DNA of 64,000 bases from DASUBN01 sp036000105. GTDB lineage: Bacteria > Pseudomonadota > Gammaproteobacteria > Natronospirales > REEB76. This document shows, piece by piece, positions 17,207 through 25,837 of the stretch (its first letter is position 1; each line of letters starts with the position of its first letter). The notes under the pieces are model-generated. The model was not told the origin of the DNA. It worked only from the letters and a program-made list of their open reading frames with translations, and ran no database searches. The position numbers were made by a program, and so were the translations under genes. Location of the stretch: NCBI GenBank assembly GCA_036000105.1, contig DASYGE010000010.1:1-64000 (forward strand). Direction: 5' to 3'.

Positions 17207-18318
17207 GCCTGCCCGGCTACTCCCTGCGTGGGGATTACCTGCTGTGGACTTTGCTCGGGGCCCTGGCTTTGTTCAGTGCCTGGCATCCGGCGGCGATCCC
17301 GACTTATGCCGGGCTCGTGGAATGGCCCACCATCGCGACCCTCAGCGGCTTGTTGTTGCTCACCGCTGGCATCGAGGCCAGCGGCTTCTTGCATCAGCTG
17401 GCGGCGCGCGTCCTGCGCGTGATGCCGGACGAGCGGCGCCTCGCGCTGTTCCTGCTCACGGCCTCGATGCTGCTGGCGGCGGTGCTCACCAACGACATCG
17501 CGCTCTTCATCCTGGTGCCTCTCACCTTGAGTCTGCAGCAGCACGCGGCGCTGCCCGTCAGGCGTCTCGTGATCTTCGAGGCGCTCGCGGTGAACACGGG
17601 CTCGATGCTCACACCCATCGGCAACCCCCAGAACATATTCCTGTGGCAGACCTCCGATGTGCATTTTCAGGAATTCATCCTGCACATGTGGCCGCCGGTG
17701 CTGATAGCCGCGCTATGCCTCCTGGGGTTTGCGTGCTTCGGCTTCCGCACCGAGCCTCTGCGCCTGCACGCGCTCGAGGCGCCGATGCCGGTGCGGCGGC
17801 CCATGCTGTATGCCTCTCTCGCCCTGTTCCTGCCTTTCCTGGTGTTGGCGGATCTGCACCACACAGGCATCGCGCTCGCCCTGGTAGCAGCGGCGTCGCT
17901 GCTGTTCTTCCGCGCCAGCCTGCGCCGTCTCGATTGGCCCTTGCTCTTGGTGTTCGTGCTCATGTTCGTGGACCTGCGTCTCCTGGGGCAACTGCCCTGG
18001 GTGCAGACCGCGCTGCATGCCCTCGATCTCAAGCAGCCCCTTACCTTGTATGCCACCGGCGCCTTGCTCTCCCAATTGATGAGCAACGTGCCCGCCACCA
18101 TCCTCTTGTCTCAGTATTCCCCCGATTGGCGCACCCTGGCCTGGGGAGTGGACGTGGGCGGCTTCGGTCTCGTGATCGGCTCCATGGCGAGCCTCATAGC
18201 CCTGCGCCTGGGCCGCCAGCCGGGAGCTTTCTGGGCTTTCCACGCCTGGTCTCTGCCGTTCTTCCTCTGCACGGCCCTGATCACAGGCCTGTGGCTCGCG
18301 ACCTCCACAGGCGGGTAA
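17203..18318 (+). CDS. SLC13/ArsB-type anion permease-like membrane protein
   Basis: This 371-residue protein has about ten hydrophobic segments. It contains signatures of the ion transporter superfamily: LTNDIALFILVPL, TGSMLTPIGNPQNI (substrate/ion loop) and a second half with LLSQLMSNVPATILLSQ. The closest described relatives are ArsB/NhaD/SLC13-like permeases. It starts at a GTG overlapping the TGA of the amidohydrolase (GTGA), so the two are translated together. The transported ion is not deducible; the amidohydrolase coupling hints at import or export of a related organic anion. Confidence 0.8.
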   Translation: MSLPGYSLRGDYLLWTLLGALALFSAWHPAAIPTYAGLVEWPTIATLSGLLLLTAGIEASGFLHQLAARVLRVMPDERRLALFLLTASMLLAAVLTNDIALFILVPLTLSLQQHAALPVRRLVIFEALAVNTGSMLTPIGNPQNIFLWQTSDVHFQEFILHMWPPVLIAALCLLGFACFGFRTEPLRLHALEAPMPVRRPMLYASLALFLPFLVLADLHHTGIALALVAAASLLFFRASLRRLDWPLLLVFVLMFVDLRLLGQLPWVQTALHALDLKQPLTLYATGALLSQLMSNVPATILLSQYSPDWRTLAWGVDVGGFGLVIGSMASLIALRLGRQPGAFWAFHAWSLPFFLCTALITGLWLATSTGG

Positions 18319-18327
18319 AATGCACCC

Positions 18328-19464
18328 ATGAAACCCCATCTCACGGTGCATAGCGGCGTGCCGTCGGCGCCTCCTGTCTCAGCGGCCCGGCACATCGTGA
18401 CGCTACCGGGCAGGTTCGCCATGCGCCTCGGCGGCGAATTGCAGGATGTGCAGGTCGCCTACGAATCCTGGGGCCATTTAAGCCCGGCCAAGGACAACGT
18501 GCTGCTCCTGTTCACGGGGCTATCGCCTTCAGCCCATGCGGCGTCCTCCGGCGAGGATCCCACTCCCGGTTGGTGGGAGGAGATATTGGGGCCGGGCAAA
18601 TCCATAGACACGGACAAATTCCACGTCATCTGCGTGAACTCCCTCGGCAGCTGCTTCGGCTCCACCGGACCCACCTCGCTAGACCCACGCAGCGGCAAAA
18701 CCTATGGCCCTGCCTTCCCGACCCTCACCCTGGAAGACGTGGCCGCGGCCGCCCACAAGCTGTTGCAGTCCATCGGCATCGGGAAGTTGCGGGTGGTCAT
18801 GGGACCTTCCATGGGAGGCATGAGTGCGCTCGCCTATGCGCTCATGTTCCCGGGCGAGGCGGATGTGCTCGTGAGCATCTCTTCCGCCAGCCATTCGGAA
18901 CCTTTCTCCATCGCAGTGCGTTCGCTGCAGCGGGAACTCATCCACAGCGACGGCGCCTGGGCTGGCGGCCATTACGCGGCAGGCGAGGGGCCGCGGGAAG
19001 GCATGCGACTCGCGCGCAAGCTCGGCATGATCTCCTACCGTTCCGCGAAAGAATGGCTGGAGCGCTTCGGCCGGGAGCGGGCCAGCGCCGGCAGCGAGCC
19101 CTTCGGCTCCGAGTTCGAAGTGGAGGCCTATCTCGAGTCCCGGGCCCAGGCCTTCGTGGGCAGTTTCGATCCCAACTCCTATCTATACCTTTCCCGCGCC
19201 ATGGATCTCTTCGACCTGGCAGATCACGGCGGCAGCGTGGACAAGGCCCTGGGCAAGCTCAAGCTCAAACAGGCCCTGGTGGTGGGCGTGGAGACCGACA
19301 TCCTGTTCCCGCTGCACCAGCAGCAAGCCTTGGCCGAGGGCTTGCGCCGGGCAGGGGTGGATACCCATTTCGAGTCCCTGCCTTCCAAGCAGGGTCACGA
19401 TTCCTTCCTGGTGGACATGGAGCATTTCCGGCCCGCCATCGGCGAATTCCTCACGGCGCTATAA
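18328..19464 (+). CDS. MetX-family O-acyltransferase, probably serine O-succinyltransferase
   Basis: This 378-residue alpha/beta-hydrolase has the MetX architecture. The nucleophile elbow GPSMGGMSAL holds the catalytic Ser; ETDILFP and QGHDSFLVD hold the Asp and His. The stretch GLSPSAHAAS...GWWE..LGPGKSIDT and NSLGSCFGSTGP is, as I recall, the version seen in Xanthomonadales enzymes reassigned as serine O-succinyltransferases feeding cysteine synthesis, rather than classical homoserine O-acetyltransferases. The gene 26 bases downstream encodes a cysteine dioxygenase, which fits cysteine metabolism. A TAAAAT box at 18316 lies too close for a normal leader. The fold is certain; the acyl donor and acceptor are inferred. 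Confidence 0.85.
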   Translation: MKPHLTVHSGVPSAPPVSAARHIVTLPGRFAMRLGGELQDVQVAYESWGHLSPAKDNVLLLFTGLSPSAHAASSGEDPTPGWWEEILGPGKSIDTDKFHVICVNSLGSCFGSTGPTSLDPRSGKTYGPAFPTLTLEDVAAAAHKLLQSIGIGKLRVVMGPSMGGMSALAYALMFPGEADVLVSISSASHSEPFSIAVRSLQRELIHSDGAWAGGHYAAGEGPREGMRLARKLGMISYRSAKEWLERFGRERASAGSEPFGSEFEVEAYLESRAQAFVGSFDPNSYLYLSRAMDLFDLADHGGSVDKALGKLKLKQALVVGVETDILFPLHQQQALAEGLRRAGVDTHFESLPSKQGHDSFLVDMEHFRPAIGEFLTAL

Positions 19465-19465
19465 T
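19460..19465 (+). promoter_or_regulatory. Candidate -10 box for the cysteine dioxygenase gene
   Basis: TATAAT followed by GCGCGGG sits 25 bases before the dioxygenase start, at the very end of the upstream gene. A perfect -10 with a GC-rich discriminator suggests a separate promoter. No good -35 is visible. Confidence 0.4.
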
Positions 19466-19490
19466 GCGCGGGTCCACCTCTAGGTGATGC

Positions 19491-20060
19491 ATGCAGACCG
19501 TTGAATTCCAGGGCGCCAGCCGGTTGATCCCGCTGCTCGATGAAGCGGTACGGCGCGCCGATCCCTACAAGACCACCCATGCCATCAAGGATCTCCTGTG
19601 TCGCCTGTTCCGCGAACAGGATGTGGCGCTGCCCGAGAGCGTGTGCGCGCCCTGCAAGGAGACTTACGCACGGCGCTTGCTATATCGCAGCGAAGATCTG
19701 GGCTACACCGTGGTGGCCATGACCTGGGGCCCGGGTCAGGGCACGCTTATCCATGACCATGCAGGCATGTGGTGTGTGGAAGGGGTGTGGCACGGCCAGA
19801 TCGAAGTCCAGCAGTTCGAGATCGCGGAGAAGAGCGGCGAGCGTTACCGCTTCGAGCATTGCGGCACCATCCAGGCGGGGACCGGTTCCGCCGGCTGCCT
19901 CATCCCGCCCCATGAATACCACCTGATCCGCAACCCGCTTTCCGACCAGAACGCCGTCTCCCTGCACATCTACGGCGGCGAGATGGAGAGCTGCCATGTG
20001 TTCGAGCCCTTGAACGGCGACTGGTATAAGCGTAATTCCAAGCCTTTAAGTTATACCTGA
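19491..20060 (+). CDS. Cysteine dioxygenase family protein
   Basis: This 189-residue cupin uses a His3 iron site. Two His come from IHDHAGMWCVEG (H-x-H) and the third from IPPHEYHLIRN. The surrounding PGQGTLIHDH and GVWHGQIEV match bacterial cysteine dioxygenases, which oxidise cysteine to cysteine sulfinate with O2. Close homologues act on 3-mercaptopropionate, so substrate is not certain. It follows the serine/homoserine acyltransferase on the same strand and converges on the M23 peptidase gene with 13 bases between stops. Confidence 0.85.
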   Translation: MQTVEFQGASRLIPLLDEAVRRADPYKTTHAIKDLLCRLFREQDVALPESVCAPCKETYARRLLYRSEDLGYTVVAMTWGPGQGTLIHDHAGMWCVEGVWHGQIEVQQFEIAEKSGERYRFEHCGTIQAGTGSAGCLIPPHEYHLIRNPLSDQNAVSLHIYGGEMESCHVFEPLNGDWYKRNSKPLSYT

Positions 20061-20073
20061 GACGAACTCCGGT

Positions 20074-21036
20074 TCAATTTTTGTGAGTCGCCGTAACCGC
20101 GGCCGGACTCGCCGTGGTCGCTGCTGCAGGAACAACGCGTGTGGTCGCGGGTAACGAGGGGGCCGCGCTTGCCGCAGGTGGCAGGGGCGGGAGCACCGGA
20201 GCATTGGCACCCAGGAATACGCCTGGATCTACTACGGTGCCGTTGAGCCGCACGGTCCAGTGCAGGTTCGGCCCGGTGGTGCGGCCAGTGGCGCCGATCC
20301 TGCCGACCATCAGCCCCTGTCTCACCTTCTGCCCCGGCTTTACGTAGATCTTGCTCAGGTGGCAATAGACGCTGTAGAGGCCTTCGCCCATGTCGAGGGT
20401 GAGGGTCTTGCCGCAGAAATAATAGCGGCCCACATCCGCCACCACCGCGTCCGCCGGTGCATGTATCGGTGTGCCGGTGGGAGCGCCTATGTCGATGCCG
20501 CTGTGAGGGCTGCGGGCCTCCCCGTTCAATACCCGGCGCACACCGAAGCGACTCGTCTCCGGGCCCTTCGCGGGCCAGATGAAGCTGATGGCCGGTGATG
20601 CCGTCTTACGCCAGCCGTTGACTACCTTGTCCAGGTGTCTTTGTTCACGGTCTATGCGTCTCAGCTGCGCCGGTGTCGGGTTCACCATCTCAGGGTTTGT
20701 GATGGTGAGACTCTGCTCGGGATATTGCTTCAGGGTGACGCTGAATCTGATCTGTTGTGCCAGTGCACCGCTCTGCAGCACGTCGAGAGTCAACTCGCCG
20801 GGCGCGGTGTCGAGGGAGATGCCCACCAGGGCATACCAGACGCCATCATGAGATAACACCATGAGCCGATGTTCGCCAAGTTTCACCTTGGGTGCATGTT
20901 TGCCGCTCACCGGCAGTTTCACCACCGCCACACCGCCGGGTACCGCTTCACTTATGGGCATCGGAGTGGGCGCGGGCGCGGCATCTACCAGCCAGGGCAG
21001 AGAGAGGCAGAGCGCGCACAGGAGAATCTTCTTCAT
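20074..21036 (-). CDS. Secreted M23-family peptidase
   Basis: This 320-residue protein has a signal peptide (about 1-19, ending VDA). A beta-rich N-terminal domain (about 30-130) precedes a LytM/M23 domain (about 170-280). Zn ligands are visible in RSPHSGIDIGAP (His and Asp) and in GPNLHWTV (HxH-type position), with the intervening VYCHLSKI. An Ala/Pro-rich tail follows. Such enzymes cut peptidoglycan crosslinks or lysostaphin-type bonds in the periplasm. The start overlaps the xseA stop by four bases, so the two are co-translated, a pairing common in related bacteria. Confidence 0.88.
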   Translation of the reverse strand: MKKILLCALCLSLPWLVDAAPAPTPMPISEAVPGGVAVVKLPVSGKHAPKVKLGEHRLMVLSHDGVWYALVGISLDTAPGELTLDVLQSGALAQQIRFSVTLKQYPEQSLTITNPEMVNPTPAQLRRIDREQRHLDKVVNGWRKTASPAISFIWPAKGPETSRFGVRRVLNGEARSPHSGIDIGAPTGTPIHAPADAVVADVGRYYFCGKTLTLDMGEGLYSVYCHLSKIYVKPGQKVRQGLMVGRIGATGRTTGPNLHWTVRLNGTVVDPGVFLGANAPVLPPLPPAASAAPSLPATTRVVPAAATTASPAAVTATHKN

Positions 21037-22412
21037 TTCTTGTTCTCGCGGTCCAGATGCTTAATCTCCGCCAGGAGGCTCCCATCCACGAGCCGCGCGC
21101 GTATCGCTTGTCCTGGCCGTGCCTGCTGCACATGGGAGATGACGGCGCCGCTCTCGGCATCACTCACGATGGCATAGCCGCGGTTCAGGGTGGCGAGGGG
21201 GCTGACCGTATCCAGGGCCCGGGCCGCGAGCGCCACCCGATTATGTGCCGCCAGCACTTCCGCCCGGGCCGCCGCCTGCAGTCTCTGCCCCATGCTGATG
21301 AGCTTGTCACTCGTCTGCCGAAGGCGTCGGGCCGGACTGTGTTCCCGCAAGCCGGCGGCGGCTGACGCCAGACGTGCATCCGCATGCTTGAGTTCCTGGC
21401 CCATGCTCCGGGCGAGGCGTAGCTCCAGTTCATCCAGCCGTTGTGCTTTGTCCCTCAGCACCCGCCCCGGATGCAGCTGGGTCAGACGCTCCTTGCACCA
21501 TTCGAGCCGTTCGCGCCATGTGCCCAACAGGCGCGCTTCGGCCTGGATGAGCCGTGATGCCTGTTCCATCAGCAGCCGATGCCAGGCAGCTCCATCCGGC
21601 GTCGCCAGTTCCGCGGCGCCGGTGGGCGTCGGTGCCCGCACATCCGCTACGAAGTCGGCGATGGTGAAATCCGTCTCGTGGCCCACCCCGCTCACCACCG
21701 GGATCGTGGAGGCATGGATGGCGCGTGCCACCGCGACTTCGTTGAAGGCCCACAGGTCTTCGAGGGAGCCGCCGCCCCGGGCCAGGATCAGCACATCGGT
21801 CTCGGCACGGACAGAAGCTAAGCGCAGCATGGCGGCGATCTTCTCCGCTGAACCCTCACCTTGCACCGGTACCGGATACAGCACTACGCGTGCCAGGGGG
21901 TAGCGGCGGCGGATGACGCTCAGGATGTCACGCAGGGCCGCACCGCTGGGGGAAGTGATGATGCCGATGCTGCGGGGAGCCGTCGGCAAGGGGCGTTTAT
22001 GCGCCGCATCGAACAGACCTTCCGCCGCGAGCTTCTGCTTCAGTTCTTCGAAGGCGCGCTGCAGGGCGCCGTGACCCGCTTCTTCCATATGCTCGGCGAT
22101 GAACTGGAAGTCGCCCCGCGGTTCATAGAGGCTGACACGGCCCCGCACCAGCACCTGCATGCCGTCGGCGGGTTTGAAGCGCAGCAGCAGGCTGCGGTTG
22201 CGGAACAGAGCGCAACGCACCTGGGCTTGGGTATCCTTGAGGGAGAAGTACAGATGGCCGGAAGCGGGACGTGCCAGGTTGGATATCTCGCCCTCCACCC
22301 ACAGGAGCGGGAAGCCGCCTTCCAGCAGGCCCCGGGCCGCGCGGTTCAGGTCCGAGACCTTATAGATGCGGCGTTCGGGCGTGCTGCCGCTTATGTCGGG
22401 TTTGGTGGCCAC
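21033..22412 (-). CDS. xseA: Exodeoxyribonuclease VII large subunit
   Basis: This 459-residue protein has an N-terminal OB-fold (VEGEISNLARPASGHLYFSLKD, VRCALFRN) and the conserved catalytic core (ITSPSGAALRDIL, RYPLARVVLYPVPVQG, ILARGGGSLEDLWAFNE, VSGVGHETDFTI, AADVRAPTPTGAAELATP-like). A long helical region and C-terminal LNRGYAIV follow. With XseB it degrades single-stranded DNA. The length is typical. It is divergent from guaB across a 107-base gap. Confidence 0.95.
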   Translation of the reverse strand: MATKPDISGSTPERRIYKVSDLNRAARGLLEGGFPLLWVEGEISNLARPASGHLYFSLKDTQAQVRCALFRNRSLLLRFKPADGMQVLVRGRVSLYEPRGDFQFIAEHMEEAGHGALQRAFEELKQKLAAEGLFDAAHKRPLPTAPRSIGIITSPSGAALRDILSVIRRRYPLARVVLYPVPVQGEGSAEKIAAMLRLASVRAETDVLILARGGGSLEDLWAFNEVAVARAIHASTIPVVSGVGHETDFTIADFVADVRAPTPTGAAELATPDGAAWHRLLMEQASRLIQAEARLLGTWRERLEWCKERLTQLHPGRVLRDKAQRLDELELRLARSMGQELKHADARLASAAAGLREHSPARRLRQTSDKLISMGQRLQAAARAEVLAAHNRVALAARALDTVSPLATLNRGYAIVSDAESGAVISHVQQARPGQAIRARLVDGSLLAEIKHLDRENKK

Positions 22413-22477
22413 GGCCCATCATAGCGGCGTCGACGGGGAGGCGGAAGCATGGGGTCACTCCAGATAAGCTGAAATGG

Positions 22478-22483
22478 TATAAT
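22478..22483 (+). promoter_or_regulatory. guaB: Candidate -10 box of guaB
   Basis: A perfect TATAAT followed by a GC-rich CCCGCG discriminator lies 36 bases before the guaB ATG, with no convincing -35. The discriminator type suits stringently controlled nucleotide-synthesis promoters, as known for guaB in enterics; here that control is inferred. Confidence 0.6.
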
Positions 22484-22519
22484 CCCGCGATTTACCGCAA
22501 CGCAGCCCCCGGAGCCCGC

Positions 22520-23986
22520 ATGCGCATCGTCCAGGAAGCCCTCACCTTCGACGACGTCCTCCTCGTGCCGGCCTACTCGGACGTGCTGCCCCGCGACGTG
22601 GACCTCTCCACCCAGCTCACGCGGCATATCAAGCTCAACATCCCGCTCGTCTCCGCCGCCATGGACACCGTCACCGAGGCGCGGCTCGCCATCGCCCTCG
22701 CCCAGGAAGGCGGTATCGGCATCGTGCACAAGAACATGACTGCCGAGGAGCAGGCCCGCCAGGTGCGCATGGTCAAGAAGTTCGAGAGCGGCGTCATCAA
22801 GGATCCCTTCACCGTCACCCCCGGCACTACCGTGGGCGAGGTGCTGCGCCTCACCCGCGCCCACGAGATATCCGGCGTACCGGTGGTGGATGGCCAGCAA
22901 CTCGTCGGCATCGTGACGAGCCGCGACCTGCGCTTCGAGACCCGTTACGACGAACCGGTGGCCAAGATCATGACCGGCAAGGACCGGCTGGTGACAGTAC
23001 GTGAAGGCGCCGACAAGGAAGAGGTGCTCGGCAAGCTGCACGCCCATCGCATCGAGAAGGTGCTGGTGGTGGATGCCAAGTTCCAGCTACGCGGCATGAT
23101 CACCGTCAAGGACATCCAGAAAGCCAAGGATTATCCCCTCGCCTGCAAGGACGAACACGGGCGCCTGCGGGTGGGCGCGGCGGTGGGTACCAACCCCGAG
23201 ACCGATGAGCGCGTGGCTGCGCTGGTGGAAGCGGGAGTTGATGTGATCGTGGTGGACACTTCCCACGGCCACAGCAAGGGTGTGCTGGAGCGGGTGGCCC
23301 GCATAAAGAAGAAGTATTCCGACGTGCAGGTGATCGGTGGCAACATCGTCACCGCCGACGCTGCCAAGGCGCTGGTGGATGCTGGTGCCGATGGCGTGAA
23401 GGTGGGCATAGGTCCCGGCTCCATCTGCACCACGCGCATCGTCGCAGGCGTCGGCGTGCCGCAGATCTCCGCCGTGGCCAACGTGGGCGAAGCGCTCGCC
23501 AAGAGCGGCGTGCCGCTCATCGCCGACGGCGGCATCCGCTATTCCGGCGACCTGGCCAAGGCCATCGCGGCCGGCGCCTACTCCGTCATGATCGGCGGCC
23601 TCCTGGCCGGCACCGAAGAGGCGCCCGGCGAAGTGGAGCTCTATCAGGGCCGCTCCTACAAATCTTATCGAGGCATGGGCTCACTCGGTGCCATGTCCCA
23701 GAAGCAGGGTTCCGCTGATCGGTACTTCCAGGACCCCACCGAGGAAGTGGAGAAGCTGGTGCCGGAAGGCATCGAGGGCCGCGTGCCCTATAAGGGTTCG
23801 CTGGTGGCCATCGTCCACCAGCTCATGGGCGGCCTGCGCTCCAGCATGGGCTACACCGGTTCCAAGGACATAGCGACCATGCGTACCCGACCGCAGTTCG
23901 TGCGCATCACCGGCGCAGGCATGCGCGAGAGCCACGTGCACGATGTGACCATCACGAAGGAAGCACCTAACTACCGCTCCGAATGA
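22520..23986 (+). CDS. guaB: IMP dehydrogenase
   Basis: This 488-residue enzyme oxidises IMP to XMP with NAD+, the first committed step of GMP synthesis. The start MRIVQEALTFDDVLL is the canonical N-terminus; a longer open frame upstream lacks family similarity. The barrel is split by two CBS domains (about 95-205). Catalytic Cys303 lies in GPGSICTTRIVAG. The IGGNIVT, ADGGIRYSGD and GMGSLGAM segments form the IMP site, and the mobile flap is present (YKGSLVAIVHQLMGG). It is followed by guaA. Confidence 0.97.
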   Translation: MRIVQEALTFDDVLLVPAYSDVLPRDVDLSTQLTRHIKLNIPLVSAAMDTVTEARLAIALAQEGGIGIVHKNMTAEEQARQVRMVKKFESGVIKDPFTVTPGTTVGEVLRLTRAHEISGVPVVDGQQLVGIVTSRDLRFETRYDEPVAKIMTGKDRLVTVREGADKEEVLGKLHAHRIEKVLVVDAKFQLRGMITVKDIQKAKDYPLACKDEHGRLRVGAAVGTNPETDERVAALVEAGVDVIVVDTSHGHSKGVLERVARIKKKYSDVQVIGGNIVTADAAKALVDAGADGVKVGIGPGSICTTRIVAGVGVPQISAVANVGEALAKSGVPLIADGGIRYSGDLAKAIAAGAYSVMIGGLLAGTEEAPGEVELYQGRSYKSYRGMGSLGAMSQKQGSADRYFQDPTEEVEKLVPEGIEGRVPYKGSLVAIVHQLMGGLRSSMGYTGSKDIATMRTRPQFVRITGAGMRESHVHDVTITKEAPNYRSE

Positions 23987-23992
23987 ATGAAA

Positions 23993-24019
23993 CAGGAAGG
24001 CCGCCCAGCGGCCTTCCTG
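23993..24019 (+). terminator. Hairpin in the guaB-guaA spacer
   Basis: CAGGAAGGCCGC (23993-24004) and GCGGCCTTCCTG (24008-24019) form a perfect 12-bp stem with a 3-base loop just after the guaB stop. No T-run follows, so it may act as an attenuator or RNA stabiliser between guaB and guaA rather than a full terminator. Its presence argues that guaA starts after it. Confidence 0.55.
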
Positions 24020-24039
24020 CTATAGGGAGATCAAGAATC

Positions 24040-25617
24040 TTGAGCCAGCAGAACATACACAGCGACCGCATCCTGATCCTGGACTTCGGCTCCCAGTGGA
24101 CCCAGCTGATAGCGCGTCGGGTGCGGGAGATCGGCGTGTTCTGCGAGATACGCCCACCGGACATGGATGCGTCGGCTCTCAAGGCTTTCAATCCCCGCGG
24201 CGTGATCCTCTCGGGCGGACCGGAATCGGTGGTGGGCGATGCCACGCCGAAGACTTCCAAGGCGGTGTTCGAGCAGGGTGTGCCGGTGTTGGGCATCTGC
24301 TATGGCATGCAGGACATGGCGGCCCAACTGGGTGGCAAGGTATTGCCCGGCACCCATCGTGAGTTCGGCATGGAGCACATGACGGTCACCGGCGGTTCCC
24401 GTCTGCTGGACGGCATCCAGGACGGACATGACGGCGAAGGCAGGAGCACCCTCGAAGTCATGATGAACCACGGGGATTCCGTCACCGGCCTGCCGCCGGG
24501 CTTCGTGCGTACCGGCGTCTCCCAGGATGCTTCCTGTGCGGCCATGACCGATGAAGCACGACGTTTCTACGGCGTGCAGTTCCATCCGGAAGTCACCCAG
24601 ACCCTGCAAGGGGGCAAGATCCTCTCGCGCTTCGTACTAGAGATCTGCGCTTGCAAGGCCCTGTGGGATTCAGGTCGTATCATCGAGGACAGCATCGCAG
24701 CGGTGCGCACCAAGGTGGGCACGGACCATGTGCTACTCGGCCTCTCGGGGGGTGTGGATTCCTCGGTGGTAGCAGCGCTCCTGCATCGCGCCATCGGCAA
24801 GCAGCTCACTTGCGTGTTCGTAGACACGGGGCTCCTGCGCCTGCACGAAGGCGATCAGGTGATGGCTACTTTCGCCAAACACATGGGTGTACGCGTGATC
24901 CGGGTGGATGCGGAGCAGCGCTTCCTCACGGCTCTCACAGGAGTGACGGACCCGGAACAGAAGCGCAAAGTCATCGGCCGCCTGTTCGTGGAGATATTCG
25001 AGGAAGAGGCGGGCAAGATCAAAGATGCCAAATGGCTGGCTCAAGGCACCATCTACCCGGACGTGATCGAATCCGCCGGCGCCAGCGGCAAGGCCCATGT
25101 GATCAAGTCCCACCACAACGTAGGCGGCTTGCCGGCACATATGCGCATGCAGTTGCTAGAGCCCTTGCGGGAGCTGTTCAAGGATGAGGTGCGCAAGATC
25201 GGCGTGGAGTTGGGGTTGCCGAGAGAGATGGTCTATCGCCATCCCTTCCCGGGACCGGGGCTCGGGGTACGCATCCTGGCGGAGGTGAAGAAGGAGTATG
25301 CCGACCTGCTGCGCCAGGCCGACCACATATATATAGAGGAGCTGCACCGCGACGGGCTCTATGACAAGGTGAGCCAGGCCTTCGCCGTGTTCCTGCCGGT
25401 GCGTTCCGTGGGGGTGCAGGGGGACGGACGGCGTTACGAATACGTGGTGGCCTTGCGGGCTGTGGAGACCGTGGATTTCATGTCGGCCCGCTGGGCGCGG
25501 CTGCCCTATGAGTTCTTGGACAAGGCGGCGCGACGCATCTGCAACGAAGTGCCGGGGATATCGCGCGTTGTGTACGACATCTCCGGAAAGCCTCCGGCCA
25601 CCATCGAATGGGAGTGA
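24040..25617 (+). CDS. guaA: GMP synthase (glutamine-hydrolysing)
   Basis: This enzyme converts XMP to GMP with ATP and glutamine. An ATG at 23983 is in frame, but it overlaps the guaB stop and would translate the hairpin. A TTG at 24040 preceded by GGGAGA gives exactly 525 residues with LSQQNIHSDRILILDFGSQ. The class-I amidotransferase has Cys87 in GICYG and FHPEVTQT; the PP-loop ATPase has LSGGVDSSV; the dimerisation domain ends PATIEWE. All catalytic parts are intact. It forms an operon with guaB. Confidence 0.95.
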   Translation: MSQQNIHSDRILILDFGSQWTQLIARRVREIGVFCEIRPPDMDASALKAFNPRGVILSGGPESVVGDATPKTSKAVFEQGVPVLGICYGMQDMAAQLGGKVLPGTHREFGMEHMTVTGGSRLLDGIQDGHDGEGRSTLEVMMNHGDSVTGLPPGFVRTGVSQDASCAAMTDEARRFYGVQFHPEVTQTLQGGKILSRFVLEICACKALWDSGRIIEDSIAAVRTKVGTDHVLLGLSGGVDSSVVAALLHRAIGKQLTCVFVDTGLLRLHEGDQVMATFAKHMGVRVIRVDAEQRFLTALTGVTDPEQKRKVIGRLFVEIFEEEAGKIKDAKWLAQGTIYPDVIESAGASGKAHVIKSHHNVGGLPAHMRMQLLEPLRELFKDEVRKIGVELGLPREMVYRHPFPGPGLGVRILAEVKKEYADLLRQADHIYIEELHRDGLYDKVSQAFAVFLPVRSVGVQGDGRRYEYVVALRAVETVDFMSARWARLPYEFLDKAARRICNEVPGISRVVYDISGKPPATIEWE

Positions 25618-25630
25618 TTCTCGCCGCATC

Positions 25631-25804
25631 TTTTGCCCGGATACGGCGTTGCAGCGCCGCCCTCGGTGCTCATTTACCGGCATGTAAACTCCATCTGCGT
25701 CGCCCCTTCCTGGGCGACTTGGATCCCAGGGCATACGTCCATGTATGCCCGTCCGGCAGATCGCCGGACCCTCGGGCGGCGCTACGCCTTGTCTCCGGCC
25801 AAAA
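25631..25804. repeat. Nested palindromic intergenic element with terminal inverted repeats
   Basis: The 220-base guaA-tadA gap is filled by one structured element. The outer arms TTTTGCCCGGATAC (25631-25644) and GTCTCCGGCCAAAA (25791-25804) match 12 of 14 in inverted orientation. The inner arms 25645-25666 and 25770-25788 (GGCGT..AGCGCCGCCC and its complement) continue the repeat. Inside are four hairpins in a row: 25673-25688, 25699-25718 (GTCGCCC, loop CTTCCT), 25729-25750 (GGGCATAC, loop GTCCAT) and 25751-25769 (GTCCGGC, loop AGATC). No coding frame is credible. Looks like a non-autonomous mobile or REP/BIME-like element. Confidence 0.7.
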
Positions 25805-25837
25805 TCCGCTGGCGATAATCCTTCTTTATAGGTATTC

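Noticed and set aside
18316..18321. TAAAAT box as promoter of the MetX-family gene
   Set aside because: It ends seven bases before the ATG, leaving essentially no leader, and lies at the stop codon of the preceding gene; likely coincidental unless the mRNA is leaderless.
25618..25837. CRISPR-like array in the guaA-tadA gap
   Set aside because: The repeated units are palindromes with unrelated stems and no constant spacer length or repeat sequence; no cas genes are present.
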